DNA from: an uncultured Oscillospiraceae bacterium
GTDB lineage: Bacteria > Bacillota > Clostridia > Oscillospirales > Acutalibacteraceae
DNA: 42,613 nucleotides
Direction of reading: 5' to 3'
Assembly (NCBI GenBank): GCA_900548545.1
Contig: URKX01000018.1
Coordinates: 1-42,613 of the forward strand
The translations under genes were made by a program, and so were the position numbers. The notes beneath the pieces are model-generated. The model was not told the DNA's origin, made no database searches, and saw nothing but the letters and a program-made list of their open reading frames with translations. Within the stretch, counting starts at the first letter, position 1, and the number at the start of each line of letters is the position of its first letter. Below, in pieces: positions 8,349 through 16,583 of the stretch.

Positions 8349-8387
8349 GGTTCATTCTCCTCTCATTCCCGTTTAAAAAGCAGTTCC

Positions 8388-8416
8388 AGTATACCAAACT
8401 AGACCATTTTCTGCAA
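8388..8416 (-). promoter_or_regulatory. Sigma-A promoter of the lipoprotein gene
   Basis: On the minus strand TTGCAG (8416-8411), a 17-base spacer and TATACT (8393-8388). It lies just after the terminator of the histidine kinase gene. Confidence 0.7.
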
Positions 8417-8445
8417 CAAAAATCCCCAGGAGCTTTCCTGGGGAT
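8417..8445 (-). terminator. Terminator after the histidine kinase gene
   Basis: ATCCCCAGGA (8422-8431) and TCCTGGGGAT (8436-8445) form a ten-pair stem around a four-base loop. On the minus strand the stem is followed by TTTTTG. Confidence 0.85.
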
Positions 8446-8449
8446 CTGT

Positions 8450-10120
8450 TTATTCGGTGGGGGATTCTTGCACGGGTTCCTCTGCGGGAAGGGCAGGTTC
8501 GGCGCTGCTTTCACCAGGCATGGGTTGTGCTGTGGGCTGTCCCGGGGCTGCGGCCGTCTGAACCACAGGAGGCTGGGGAGGCTTTACCATCAAGGGGAAG
8601 GCAACCGCTACCATGAACAGGTCCCCGTCGGTGCGGACGGTAAACCGGCCGCCGCAGGCTTCGGTAAAGCTTTTGGCAATGGAGAGCCCCAGCCCACTGC
8701 CCTCGGTGGTGCGGTTTTGGTCCCCTCGGACAAACCGGGCAGTGAGGTGGTCAGGATCCATGGTGATCTCGTTCTTGGAGATGTTCCGAATAGACACGAT
8801 GGCTGCGCCGTTTTGGGCGGACAGGGTCACATATACCCGGGAACCTTCCAGAGAGTACTGGGCGCAGTTGCGGATCAGGTTTTGGAACACCCGGTACAGC
8901 CTTTGGCCGTCGGCGTGGATCAGGAGGGGGATGTCAGGGATGTCCACCCGCCAAGCCAGACCGGAGTTGCGCATGGTTTCGTCCATTTCCCCGAAGGTTT
9001 GCTGTAAAAGCTTGCCAATGTCCAAGTCTTCCAAATCCAGGGAGATGTTCCCGGTGGCCGCTTTGGAAACCTCAAACACGTCCTGAACGATGTGGTTAAG
9101 CCGGTCTGCCTTTTGGGAGATGGTCTTGATGTAGTCCATCACGTGGGGAGGCAGGTCCGGTTCCCGTTTTAAAAGCTCCACATAGCTGATGATGGAGGTC
9201 AGGGGCGTCTTGATGTCGTGGGACACGTTGGTGATCAGCTCCACCTTGGTGCGGTCGGCCTTGGTGCCTTCCTCCACGGCTTTCTGGATGCCGGTGCGGA
9301 TCATATTCAGCTGCATGGCGCAGTCATACAGGTTGGAGGTAGGGGGGATATGGTTGACGGCGTTTAGGTTGCCGCCGTACATCTCCGCGATCTGGGCCAG
9401 GAGGATGGCCCAATCTTTCAAATCCCTTTTAAAAGAGAGTGTGTACCACAAAACGCTGCCGATCACCCCAGCCAGGGCAAAGGCCGCCACACTCAGCAGG
9501 AAGAAATCCCGCACCGGGGACGAGGACCACCGCCGCAGCATGAAAAACGCGGCCAGGGACACCCCCACCACCCCCACGATCACCGCCAGGGTAGAGAGCA
9601 GCCTGCGGAGGCTGCGCTGCTCAAAAGTGGTCAGCTCGCTGTAGTTATTCAGGGCTTTCAGCAGGGAGTGGACCATGTTGTGGCGGAAAAACTGCCGGTT
9701 TTTCCCAATGTCCAAACAGAACAAATAGAGAAAGACCACGGACGCCACCGGGGTGAACCATCCGCCCAAGGTGGTGGCGAAGTCCAAGGCGATGGTGAGG
9801 AACAGCACCAAGACTGTGCATAAAAGTTTGACCTCCACCCACACTTTCCGCAGCCATTGCGCCAAAATATTTTCAAAATTGTGGCGGTCTTTGCGGAAGA
9901 GGAACATCAAAACCAACAGCACTGTCACCAGCAAAAGCGCGCAAATGGCGGTTGCCGGGATCCAGGTGGGATAGTTGCCGTATGTCAGGTTTATCACCGC
10001 GGTCCATACGTCGGAGGCAAGGGAGGGGTCCAAAGCAATGAACAGCAGGAACAAAAGCCCTGTTGTCATCCCGCACAGCAAAATGAGGAAACAGAGCCAG
10101 GAGATGACCCCTTTGAACAC
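8450..10120 (-). CDS. Multi-pass membrane sensor histidine kinase (VanS-like)
   Basis: The protein senses a signal at the membrane and phosphorylates the response regulator encoded just upstream. About six hydrophobic helices occupy the first 230 residues. The HisKA H-box NVSHDIKTPLTS carries the phosphorylated His (residue 301 from the chosen start). The HATPase domain shows FQNLIRNCAQYS (N-box) and GSGLGLSIAKSF (G-box). After the ATPase domain there is an unusual tail of about 45 residues rich in Pro, Ala and Glu. The frame opens at a TTG at 10162 overlapping the regulator gene. I prefer the GTG at 10120, which has a GAG seven bases upstream and starts 16 bases after the regulator stop. Either start keeps all domains. 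Confidence 0.9.
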   Translation of the reverse strand: MFKGVISWLCFLILLCGMTTGLLFLLFIALDPSLASDVWTAVINLTYGNYPTWIPATAICALLLVTVLLVLMFLFRKDRHNFENILAQWLRKVWVEVKLLCTVLVLFLTIALDFATTLGGWFTPVASVVFLYLFCLDIGKNRQFFRHNMVHSLLKALNNYSELTTFEQRSLRRLLSTLAVIVGVVGVSLAAFFMLRRWSSSPVRDFFLLSVAAFALAGVIGSVLWYTLSFKRDLKDWAILLAQIAEMYGGNLNAVNHIPPTSNLYDCAMQLNMIRTGIQKAVEEGTKADRTKVELITNVSHDIKTPLTSIISYVELLKREPDLPPHVMDYIKTISQKADRLNHIVQDVFEVSKAATGNISLDLEDLDIGKLLQQTFGEMDETMRNSGLAWRVDIPDIPLLIHADGQRLYRVFQNLIRNCAQYSLEGSRVYVTLSAQNGAAIVSIRNISKNEITMDPDHLTARFVRGDQNRTTEGSGLGLSIAKSFTEACGGRFTVRTDGDLFMVAVAFPLMVKPPQPPVVQTAAAPGQPTAQPMPGESSAEPALPAEEPVQESPTE

Positions 10121-10136
10121 ATTGATGCTCTTTCGC

Positions 10137-10844
10137 TCAGTGTTTTTCGAATTTGTATCCAATGCCCCACACCACCTTCAGGTATTCCGGTTCCCCGGGA
10201 TTGATCTCAATTTTCTCACGGATCCGCCGGATGTGGACCATCACCGTGTTTTCCGTGGAGTAGGCTGATTCGTTCCAGATCTTGCTGTAGATCTCTTCAG
10301 CGGGGAAGATCCGGCCAGGGTTGCGCATCAGCAGTTCTACAATTTTTGTTTCAGTGGCTGTCAGCTTGATGGGTTCGCCGTCGGCGTAGAGCACGTGCTC
10401 GTCCAGGTTGAAGCACAGCCGCCCGTTGATAATGGTGTTTTCCCCGCTGGAGTGGATATCCCCCAGGGAGGTGTACCGCCGCAGCTGGGATTTTACCCGG
10501 GCGGTGAGCTCCATGGGGTTGAAAGGCTTGGTCACATAGTCGTCGGCACCCATGGAGAGGCCGATCACCTTGTCGCTGTCCTCGCTTTTGGCCGAGAGCA
10601 CGATGATGGGCAGGTTTTTCCGCTCCCGGATCTTCATAATGGCGGAAAGGCCGTCCAGCTTGGGCATCATCACGTCAATGATGATCAGGTGGATGTCCTT
10701 GGTCATGGCCAGGTCCAGGGCCTCCATGCCGTCGTAAGCTTTAAAGACGTTGTACCCTTCGCTTTCCAAATTCAGGGCGATAGCCCGCACGATTTCCCGG
10801 TCGTCGTCTACCACCAGGATGTTTTTCTTTTCACCGCTCTCCAT
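10137..10844 (-). CDS. OmpR/PhoB-family response regulator (VanR-like)
   Basis: This 235-residue DNA-binding regulator has a receiver domain with the acidic pocket at Asp14-Asp15, the phosphorylated Asp57 (IIIDVMMP) and the conserved Lys106 (YVTKPF). A winged-helix domain from about residue 133 to the end shows the VMVHIRRIREKIE recognition-helix region. A strong AGGAGGG precedes the ATG. The gene is first in a two-gene operon with the sensor kinase, transcribed away from pdaA. Its promoter and leader contain repeats that may be its own binding sites. The regulated genes are unknown; VanR-like refers to sequence type only and does not imply vancomycin resistance. Confidence 0.94.
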   Translation of the reverse strand: MESGEKKNILVVDDDREIVRAIALNLESEGYNVFKAYDGMEALDLAMTKDIHLIIIDVMMPKLDGLSAIMKIRERKNLPIIVLSAKSEDSDKVIGLSMGADDYVTKPFNPMELTARVKSQLRRYTSLGDIHSSGENTIINGRLCFNLDEHVLYADGEPIKLTATETKIVELLMRNPGRIFPAEEIYSKIWNESAYSTENTVMVHIRRIREKIEINPGEPEYLKVVWGIGYKFEKH

Positions 10845-10887
10845 GAAAATCCCTCCTAGGCAACGTATCTAAGCGTCTGAAAACAGT

Positions 10888-10905
10888 GTAAGGCTGCTTC
10901 CTTAC
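10888..10905. repeat. GTAAGG dyad in the leader of the two-component operon
   Basis: GTAAGG (10888-10893) and CCTTAC (10900-10905) form a perfect six-base inverted repeat with a six-base spacer. On the minus strand a related GTAAGAA copy lies 23 bases upstream, next to the -10 hexamer. It may be a regulator site or a leader hairpin. Confidence 0.5.
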
Positions 10906-10915
10906 ATTCTCGAAA

Positions 10916-10943
10916 ACGAATTTCTTACGAAAATCATACAGTA
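10916..10943 (+). promoter_or_regulatory. Sigma-K-like motif upstream of pdaA
   Basis: AC (10916-10917), 17 bases, CATACAGTA (10935-10943). The -10 element matches CATANNNTA fully. It overlaps the opposing sigma-A -10. In B. subtilis pdaA is transcribed by the forespore sigma factor G, so the assignment is tentative and a chance match is possible. Confidence 0.25.
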
Positions 10944-10961
10944 TTTTTGAGAAGAGCGCAA
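10933..10961 (-). promoter_or_regulatory. Sigma-A promoter of the two-component operon
   Basis: On the minus strand TTGCGC (10961-10956), a 17-base spacer and TATGAT (10938-10933). This leaves a leader of about 80 bases before the regulator start codon. Confidence 0.6.
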
Positions 10962-11007
10962 GAGGCAGGATGATGCAGCATAGGGATAGAGAAAAGGGGG
11001 AGTGCAG

Positions 11008-11820
11008 ATGAAATCGTTTTGGCAAGAGATCCAGGGGAAACGTGTGGTATTGGCAGCTTTAGCAGCCGCGCTTCTGGTGTGCCTGTGGGCCACATTTTCA
11101 GGCGCGGAACGCCCGGCCCTGCTTGCTTCAGCCGAAATCACCAACTGGGGCCTTTCCTTCCAGGAGGAGGGTGCCCCGCCCATTGGCAACGCCGATGAAG
11201 CGTACTTGGCCCAGTTCAATGCCCTGTACCGGGAGGACACCCAGGAGAAAGTCCTTTACCTCACCTTCGATGCCGGCTATGAAAACGGCTGTACCGCTTC
11301 CATTTTGGACACCCTGCAAAAGCACCAGGTGCCTGCCACCTTTTTCCTGGTGGGCAACTATTTGGAAACCTGCCCGGACCTGGTCTGCCGCATGGTGGAG
11401 GAGGGGCACACCGTGGGCAACCACACCTATTCCCATCCGGATATGTCCGCCATATCCACAGAGGAAGCCTTTAAACAGGAGTTGGAAAAGAACGAGGCGC
11501 TTTACAAAGAGATCACCGGGGAGGATATGGTAAAGCTGTACCGGCCGCCCCAGGGAAAATTCTGTGAGGAGAACCTGCGGATGGCCCAGGAGCTGGGGTA
11601 CCGCACCGTGTTTTGGAGCCTTGCCTATGTAGACTGGTACCAGGATGACCAGCCCACCAAGGAAGAGGCTTTTTCCAAGCTGATCCCCCGGCTGCACCCG
11701 GGAGCAGTAGTGCTGCTCCACAGCACCTCCACCACCAACGCCGCCATTTTGGATGAGCTTCTCACCCAGTGGGAGGACATGGGCTACACCTTCGGAAGGT
11801 TGGAGGATATTGCATTTTGA
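11008..11820 (+). CDS. pdaA: Delta-lactam-biosynthetic de-N-acetylase PdaA
   Basis: PdaA removes the acetyl group from muramic acid in spore cortex peptidoglycan, the step needed to form muramic delta-lactam, which marks cortex for germination lytic enzymes. The 270-residue protein has an N-terminal signal or anchor helix (about residues 12-29) and a NodB deacetylase domain. Motif 1 is TFDAG at 86-90, motif 2 is HTYSH at 139-143, and RPPQGKF and HPGAVVLLHS follow. Segments such as YENGCTASILDTL and RTVFWSLAYVDW are typical of PdaA and separate it from other NodB proteins. The ATG at 11008 follows GGGGGAG; an in-frame GTG at 11002 is less likely. Confidence 0.92.
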   Translation: MKSFWQEIQGKRVVLAALAAALLVCLWATFSGAERPALLASAEITNWGLSFQEEGAPPIGNADEAYLAQFNALYREDTQEKVLYLTFDAGYENGCTASILDTLQKHQVPATFFLVGNYLETCPDLVCRMVEEGHTVGNHTYSHPDMSAISTEEAFKQELEKNEALYKEITGEDMVKLYRPPQGKFCEENLRMAQELGYRTVFWSLAYVDWYQDDQPTKEEAFSKLIPRLHPGAVVLLHSTSTTNAAILDELLTQWEDMGYTFGRLEDIAF

Positions 11821-11949
11821 AGCAGCCGCCGTTGGCGTGTGCCGGGAAGAAATCAGTCTTAATTCTATATTAGAAATAAAATTCCGGCGTTCCCTTGTAC
11901 AATGGGAAAAAGCGCCATCAGGCGCAGAGTTTTACCGGGAGGGGACGCC

Positions 11950-13200
11950 ATGGAACGCTGGGGCATTGTCATTGTGGGGGGAGGGGCCGCCGGCCTGATG
12001 GCCGCCCAGGCAGCAGCCCGTGCCCAAAAGGCCCAGGGCAGGCCAGTGGATGTCCTGGTGCTTGAGGGCAACCCTAAGCCGGGGAAGAAGCTGCTGGCCA
12101 CCGGCAATGGCCGGTGCAACTTGACCAACCTGGATGCTGTCCCCGGCCATTACCACGGGGATGTGGCCTTGGCCGCCCCATTGCTGGAGGCCTTCCCTCC
12201 CGCCAGGATCCTGGAAGAGTTTGAGCGCATGGGCCTTTTGTGCCAGGCGGACTGCGAGGGCCGTGTCTACCCCAGGAACCTTCAGGCGGCTGCGGTGCTG
12301 CAGGCTTTGCGGGCCGGTTGTGAAGAGCTGGGTGTGGTGCTGCGCTGCGAGGCCGGGGTTTCCGCCTTGGCCCGGGAGAAGGGTGGTTTCCGCCTGGAAA
12401 CCGCCGGAGGTACCTTTTTTGCCGCCCAGGTGATCCTCTGTTGCGGGGGGAAAGCTTCCCCCAAGCATTCCTGGGAAGAGGGCGGCTATGGCCTGGCAAA
12501 ATGCCTGGGCCACAGTGTCACCTCTTTGCGGCCGTCCCTGGTGCCTTTGAAAAGCTCCAAAAAGTGTTTGCGGGCTTTAAAGGGGATGCGGGTGCGTGCC
12601 AAGGCCTCCCTCTATGTGGGGGATGCTTTGCTCTACCAGGAGAGCGGCGAGGTGCTCTTTGGAGAGGGCACCCTGTCAGGGATCTGTATGTTCAACCTGT
12701 CCGCTCATCTGGGAACAGCCCAACAGGACCAAGTGTCCTTGGACTTGCTGGAGGAAATGCCCTACCGGAACGTGTTGACTTATTTGGAAAGCCAGGGGAA
12801 AGACCACCCCACCTACCCTGCCTGGGAGCTGTTTGCCGGGGCGCTGAACCTGCGGGTGGGGGAGGAGCTGGCCAAAGAGCTGGGTTTCCCCCGGGAGGCG
12901 GCATTGGGGGCGCTCAACCGGCAGCAGCTGCGGAAAGCGGCAGCTCTGTGCAAGGATTGGCGGTTCCCTGTCCTGGGCACAGCGGGCTGGGAGAGCGCCC
13001 AGGTCACCGGGGGCGGTGTGCCCTTGGGGGAGGTGGACCCCCTGACCATGGAATCGAAAAAAGCCCCGGGCTTGTACTTGGCTGGGGAACTGCTGAATCT
13101 GGACGGCGACTGCGGGGGATACAACCTGCATTGGGCCTGGGCCACAGGCTTGGCTGCGGGGCAGGCTGCCGGGAAAAGGAAGGGAAAAGGGAAATGCTGA
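11950..13200 (+). CDS. HI0933/BaiN-like FAD-dependent oxidoreductase
   Basis: This 416-residue flavoprotein belongs to the HI0933/YhiN family, which includes BaiN of gut clostridia; most members have no proven substrate. The FAD dinucleotide motif GGGAAG is at residues 10-15, followed by the family features LLATGNGRCNLTN and, near the C-terminus, GGVPLGEVDPLTMES and GGYNLHWAWATG. The frame is open from 11902, but the ATG at 11950 has GGAGG seven bases upstream and begins at the Rossmann strand. No sigma-A promoter is evident in the 129 bases after pdaA, only a TTCTA/TAGAA dyad at 11863-11875. The stop overlaps the next gene by seven bases (ATGCTGA). Confidence 0.9.
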   Translation: MERWGIVIVGGGAAGLMAAQAAARAQKAQGRPVDVLVLEGNPKPGKKLLATGNGRCNLTNLDAVPGHYHGDVALAAPLLEAFPPARILEEFERMGLLCQADCEGRVYPRNLQAAAVLQALRAGCEELGVVLRCEAGVSALAREKGGFRLETAGGTFFAAQVILCCGGKASPKHSWEEGGYGLAKCLGHSVTSLRPSLVPLKSSKKCLRALKGMRVRAKASLYVGDALLYQESGEVLFGEGTLSGICMFNLSAHLGTAQQDQVSLDLLEEMPYRNVLTYLESQGKDHPTYPAWELFAGALNLRVGEELAKELGFPREAALGALNRQQLRKAAALCKDWRFPVLGTAGWESAQVTGGGVPLGEVDPLTMESKKAPGLYLAGELLNLDGDCGGYNLHWAWATGLAAGQAAGKRKGKGKC

Positions 13201-14789
13201 AGGTCACAGGGTTGAAATTGCCCTTGGGGTTCCGTGAAGAGAACCTGCGCCGGGCCGCCGCCCAAAAACTCCGGGTGCCGGAGGGGGAGATCGTGAACCT
13301 GCGGTTGGCAAAAAAGTCGGTGGACGCCCGGAAAAAGGAGGACGTCCACTTTGTCTGCGCAGTGGAGGTGGAGATCAGCGGCGACGAGAACAAGCTGCTC
13401 TCCCGCCGCCGGGACAACGCCGTCCAAAAGGCCCAGCCTTACCAGTACCAGATGCCGCGCTGCGGGAAGCTCCCCCAGCGGCCGGTGGTGGTGGGCTTTG
13501 GCCCTGCGGGGATGTTCGCGGCGCTGCTGCTGGCCCAGTGCGGCCAGGCCCCCATTGTTCTGGAGCGTGGAAAGGCCGTGGAGGAACGGGAGCGGGACAT
13601 CCAGCGCTTTTGGAAAGAGCGGGTGCTGGATCCCAACTCCAACGTGCAGTTTGGGGAGGGGGGAGCCGGCACCTTTTCGGACGGCAAGCTGACCACCGGC
13701 ACGGGGGATGACCGGATCCGCAAGGTGCTGGAGGAGTTGTATAAAGCAGGTGCCCCGGAGGAGATCCTCTATGAGGCAAAGCCCCACATTGGTACGGATC
13801 GGCTGCCGGGGGTGGTGCGGTCTATCCGGGAGCAGGTGATCGCCTTGGGGGGCGAGGTGCGTTTTTCCACCCAGGCGGTGGGGTTTGTGGTGAAGGACGG
13901 GCAGCTCTCCGCCCTGCGTTTGCATACCCCTTCAGGCGAGGAAGTGCTGGAGTGTTCCCAAGTGATCTTGGCGGTGGGCCACAGCGCCCGGGACACCTTT
14001 GAAACCCTGTATAGCATGGGGCTTCCCATGGAGGCCAAGGCGTTCTCTGTGGGCGCCCGGATCGAACATCCTGCTGCTGTTATTGACCAGGCCCAGTACG
14101 GGAAGTTTGCAGGCCACCCTGCTTTGGGTGCGGCGGATTACAAGCTTTCCTGCCATTTGGAAAATGGAAGGGGCGTTTACACCTTTTGTATGTGCCCTGG
14201 CGGGTACGTCACCGGGGCGGCCTCGGAGGAAGGGGGCGTGGTGACCAACGGCATGAGCCCCTGGGCCCGGGACGGCCAAAACAGCAACGCGGCCTTGTTG
14301 GTGGGGGTCACCCCGGCAGACTACGGTGCGGAAGGCCCCCTGGCAGGTATCGCTTTCCAGCGGAGGATCGAGCAGGCTGCCTTCCAAGCCGCGGGCGGGG
14401 AGTATTCAGCCCCAGCCCAGCGGGTGGCAGACCTTTTGATGGGGCGGCCCTCCACGGACTTGGGCCCAGTGCACCCTACCTATGAACCCGGTGTAGTGCC
14501 TGGGGATTTGGCCCAGTGTTTGCCCGCCTTTGTGGTGGAATCCATGCGGGAAGCCCTGCCGGTCTTGGGGCTGCGGCTGCGGGGGTTCGACAGCGGCGAC
14601 GCGTTGCTCACTGCCCCGGAAACCCGGAGTTCTTCCCCTGTGCGGGTGCTGCGGGACCAGGACTGCCAGTCGCCCCTGGCCCGGGGCCTGTATCCCTGCG
14701 GGGAGGGCGCGGGCTATGCGGGAGGCATTGTTTCCGCCGCGGTGGATGGCCTGCGCTGCGCAGAAGCGGTGCTGCGGCAAGCCCCCTGA
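13194..14789 (+). CDS. COG2509-type FAD-dependent protein
   Basis: The 531-residue protein matches the uncharacterised FAD-dependent dehydrogenase group COG2509. An N-terminal domain of about 90 residues is basic (KKSVDARKKEDVHF) and precedes a Rossmann motif VVVGFGPAGMFAA with Gly101, Gly103 and Gly106. Downstream signatures are GGAGTFSDGKLTTG and CPGGYVTGAASEEGG, both typical of the group, and a C-terminal GEGAGYAGGIVSAAVDG that closes the FAD site. The reading frame is open 750 bases further upstream, but that is a shadow of the preceding gene; the ATG at 13194 has AAAGGG upstream and overlaps the preceding stop. The pair is probably cotranscribed and translationally coupled. Substrate unknown. 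Confidence 0.9.
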   Translation: MLKVTGLKLPLGFREENLRRAAAQKLRVPEGEIVNLRLAKKSVDARKKEDVHFVCAVEVEISGDENKLLSRRRDNAVQKAQPYQYQMPRCGKLPQRPVVVGFGPAGMFAALLLAQCGQAPIVLERGKAVEERERDIQRFWKERVLDPNSNVQFGEGGAGTFSDGKLTTGTGDDRIRKVLEELYKAGAPEEILYEAKPHIGTDRLPGVVRSIREQVIALGGEVRFSTQAVGFVVKDGQLSALRLHTPSGEEVLECSQVILAVGHSARDTFETLYSMGLPMEAKAFSVGARIEHPAAVIDQAQYGKFAGHPALGAADYKLSCHLENGRGVYTFCMCPGGYVTGAASEEGGVVTNGMSPWARDGQNSNAALLVGVTPADYGAEGPLAGIAFQRRIEQAAFQAAGGEYSAPAQRVADLLMGRPSTDLGPVHPTYEPGVVPGDLAQCLPAFVVESMREALPVLGLRLRGFDSGDALLTAPETRSSSPVRVLRDQDCQSPLARGLYPCGEGAGYAGGIVSAAVDGLRCAEAVLRQAP

Positions 14790-14799
14790 TTTTGACGAA

Positions 14800-14829
14800 A
14801 AAAGGAGGAGCAAAAGCTCCTCCTTTTTT
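14800..14829. terminator. Bidirectional terminator between the FAD protein and amidohydrolase genes
   Basis: GGAGGAGC (14804-14811) and GCTCCTCC (14816-14823) pair around AAAA, with A's before and six T's after. It serves both converging genes. Confidence 0.88.
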
Positions 14830-14835
14830 ATGGGA

Positions 14836-16416
14836 TTAAGGGGCAGTGTACACGGTTTCTCCGTCCTTGATGGTTTCCACCACCTGGATATCCCGTAGTT
14901 CATCCGGCGGGCAGGAGAGGGGATTGCGGTCCAATACCACCAGGTCGGCCCGTTTGCCAGGGGCCAAGGTGCCTTTTTCCCCTTCTTCAAACAGGGCATA
15001 GGCCGCGTTTTTCGTGATGGCTTGGAGCGCTTCCCAGGGGGTCAGATGCTGGTTTTCCCCAAGTGCCTTGCCATCCTTAGTGCGGCGGCAGACAGCGCAC
15101 CAAAGGGTTTCCATCATGTTGGGAGGGATCACGGGGGAATCCTGATGGAAGTCGAACACCACATTGTTTTCCAGGGCTGTTTTTGTGGGGCTGATCTGGC
15201 TTGCCCGTTCCCAGCCGAAGTTCTTCACATGGATGTCCCCCCAGTGGTACACGTGGGCCACAAAGAAGGAGGCGATCATCCCCAAATCCCGCAGCCGGGG
15301 CACTTGGTCCGGCCGCAGAAGCTGGGCGTGGATCATCACCGGGCGGATGGGGTTGCCATACTCCCGGTAAACCTTTTCATAACAGCGGAGCAGCTGTTCC
15401 GCTGCTGCGTCCCCGTTGCAGTGGGTGACGATCTGCACCTGTTCCCGCTGGGCCTTTTCCAAAAATCCCAGTACCTGCTGATCCTGGTAAATGGGGTATC
15501 CGCGGTAGTCCGGCTCCCCTTCTAAATAGGGCTGGGTCATCCAGGCGGTGCGGCCTTGGGGCGAGCCGTCCAAAAACAGCTTGTACCCGGCAATTTTCAG
15601 CCGGCTGCGATAGTGCCCTAAAAAGTCCCGATGTTCCTCCAAAAGGGCGGCGCTGTCCTTGATGTCGATGTAGGCCGCCACATCCCCCCGCAGCAGCCCT
15701 TGGGAAGCGGCTGCCTGCAACAGGCCCCATTCCGGTTGACGGACCAGGCCGTCATGGATGGTAGTGATCCCCTGGGAGAAGTACACTTCTTGGGCCCGCT
15801 GCAAGCTTTTCAGCCCGTCCGCCTGGTTTTGGGGGATGCGGGAGCCCATGTTGGTGAAGGCTGCCTCTTCCAAGTAGCCGTTAGGGCTGCCATTGGGAAG
15901 CCGGCCGATTTTTCCCCCTTCCGGGTCAGGGGTGTTTGCCGTGATGCCCAGCTTTTGCATCCCTAGGGAGTTAACCGCACCCATATGCCCGGAGGCGTGG
16001 GCCACCATGGCCGGGCAATCCGGAAGGAAGGCGTCCAGGATTGCTGCCGTGGGATGGCATCCCTCTTCCAGCTGGTTTTGGTCGTATCCAAACCCAATCA
16101 CCCACTCCCCTGCGGGGATTTTCCAACGATCCCGGAAATCTTTCAGCCGCCGGCCCACTTCCTGAAGGCTGCCGCACCTGTCCAGCTGGCACAGGCCCAA
16201 GGTCTGGGCCAGGGCGGTGATGTGGCTGTGGCCGTCCACAAAGGCGGGGAGCAGCGTTCGGCCCTCCAAGTTGACCCGGGCGGCCCCTTGGGCGAAAGGT
16301 GCCACTTGGTCCAGATCCCCAAGGGCTACAATGCGGCCCTCTTCCACCAGCAGGCTTTCCACCGGTTTTGGTTCTTCCATAGATAGGATGGTCCCGCCAA
16401 AAAACAAAGTTTTCAT
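14836..16416 (-). CDS. YtcJ-like amidohydrolase
   Basis: This 526-residue metal-dependent hydrolase belongs to the YtcJ-like group (COG1574, amidohydrolase family 3) of the amidohydrolase superfamily. The N-terminal beta-sandwich segment is followed by the metal motif VDGHSH with His63 and His65. Further metal-site histidines are expected in VTHCNGDAAA and MIHAQLL, and an Asp in FHQDSPVIPP. The C-terminal segment GTLAPGKRADLVVLD is the usual end of the sandwich domain. The frame opens at an ATG at 16431, but the ATG at 16416 has GGAG nine bases upstream and gives the common start MKTLFFGGTI. It is monocistronic. The substrate is unknown; relatives act on amides, hydantoin-like rings or formyl groups. 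Confidence 0.9.
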   Translation of the reverse strand: MKTLFFGGTILSMEEPKPVESLLVEEGRIVALGDLDQVAPFAQGAARVNLEGRTLLPAFVDGHSHITALAQTLGLCQLDRCGSLQEVGRRLKDFRDRWKIPAGEWVIGFGYDQNQLEEGCHPTAAILDAFLPDCPAMVAHASGHMGAVNSLGMQKLGITANTPDPEGGKIGRLPNGSPNGYLEEAAFTNMGSRIPQNQADGLKSLQRAQEVYFSQGITTIHDGLVRQPEWGLLQAAASQGLLRGDVAAYIDIKDSAALLEEHRDFLGHYRSRLKIAGYKLFLDGSPQGRTAWMTQPYLEGEPDYRGYPIYQDQQVLGFLEKAQREQVQIVTHCNGDAAAEQLLRCYEKVYREYGNPIRPVMIHAQLLRPDQVPRLRDLGMIASFFVAHVYHWGDIHVKNFGWERASQISPTKTALENNVVFDFHQDSPVIPPNMMETLWCAVCRRTKDGKALGENQHLTPWEALQAITKNAAYALFEEGEKGTLAPGKRADLVVLDRNPLSCPPDELRDIQVVETIKDGETVYTAP

Positions 16417-16455
16417 AAAGTCACTCTCCATTTGCGGATATTTCCAGTTTCCCTC

Positions 16456-16484
16456 AGTATGGCACAGTTATGCCCCAAAAGCAA
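16456..16484 (-). promoter_or_regulatory. Probable sigma-A promoter of the amidohydrolase gene
   Basis: On the minus strand TTGCTT (16484-16479), a 17-base spacer and CATACT (16461-16456), 40 bases ahead of the chosen start codon. It is divergent from the recJ promoter. Confidence 0.5.
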
Positions 16485-16520
16485 GAGGGTTCCCTTTCTT
16501 GGGAAGCTGTTTTCCCCGCC

Positions 16521-16549
16521 TTGCATATTTCTTTGAAAAATGATAAAAT
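16521..16549 (+). promoter_or_regulatory. Sigma-A promoter of the recJ operon
   Basis: TTGCAT (16521-16526), 17-base spacer, TAAAAT (16544-16549). The expected start is near 16556, about 28 bases ahead of the recJ GTG. No other promoter is evident until after the nucleoside kinase gene. Confidence 0.65.
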
Positions 16550-16583
16550 AGTTGTTCAAGAAACAAGTGAGGAGCGATTGCCA

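Noticed and set aside
12441..13193. Upstream 250-codon extension of the COG2509-type reading frame
   Set aside because: It lies wholly inside the BaiN-like gene in another frame, has no ribosome site at its start, and the protein family begins at the ATG at 13194.
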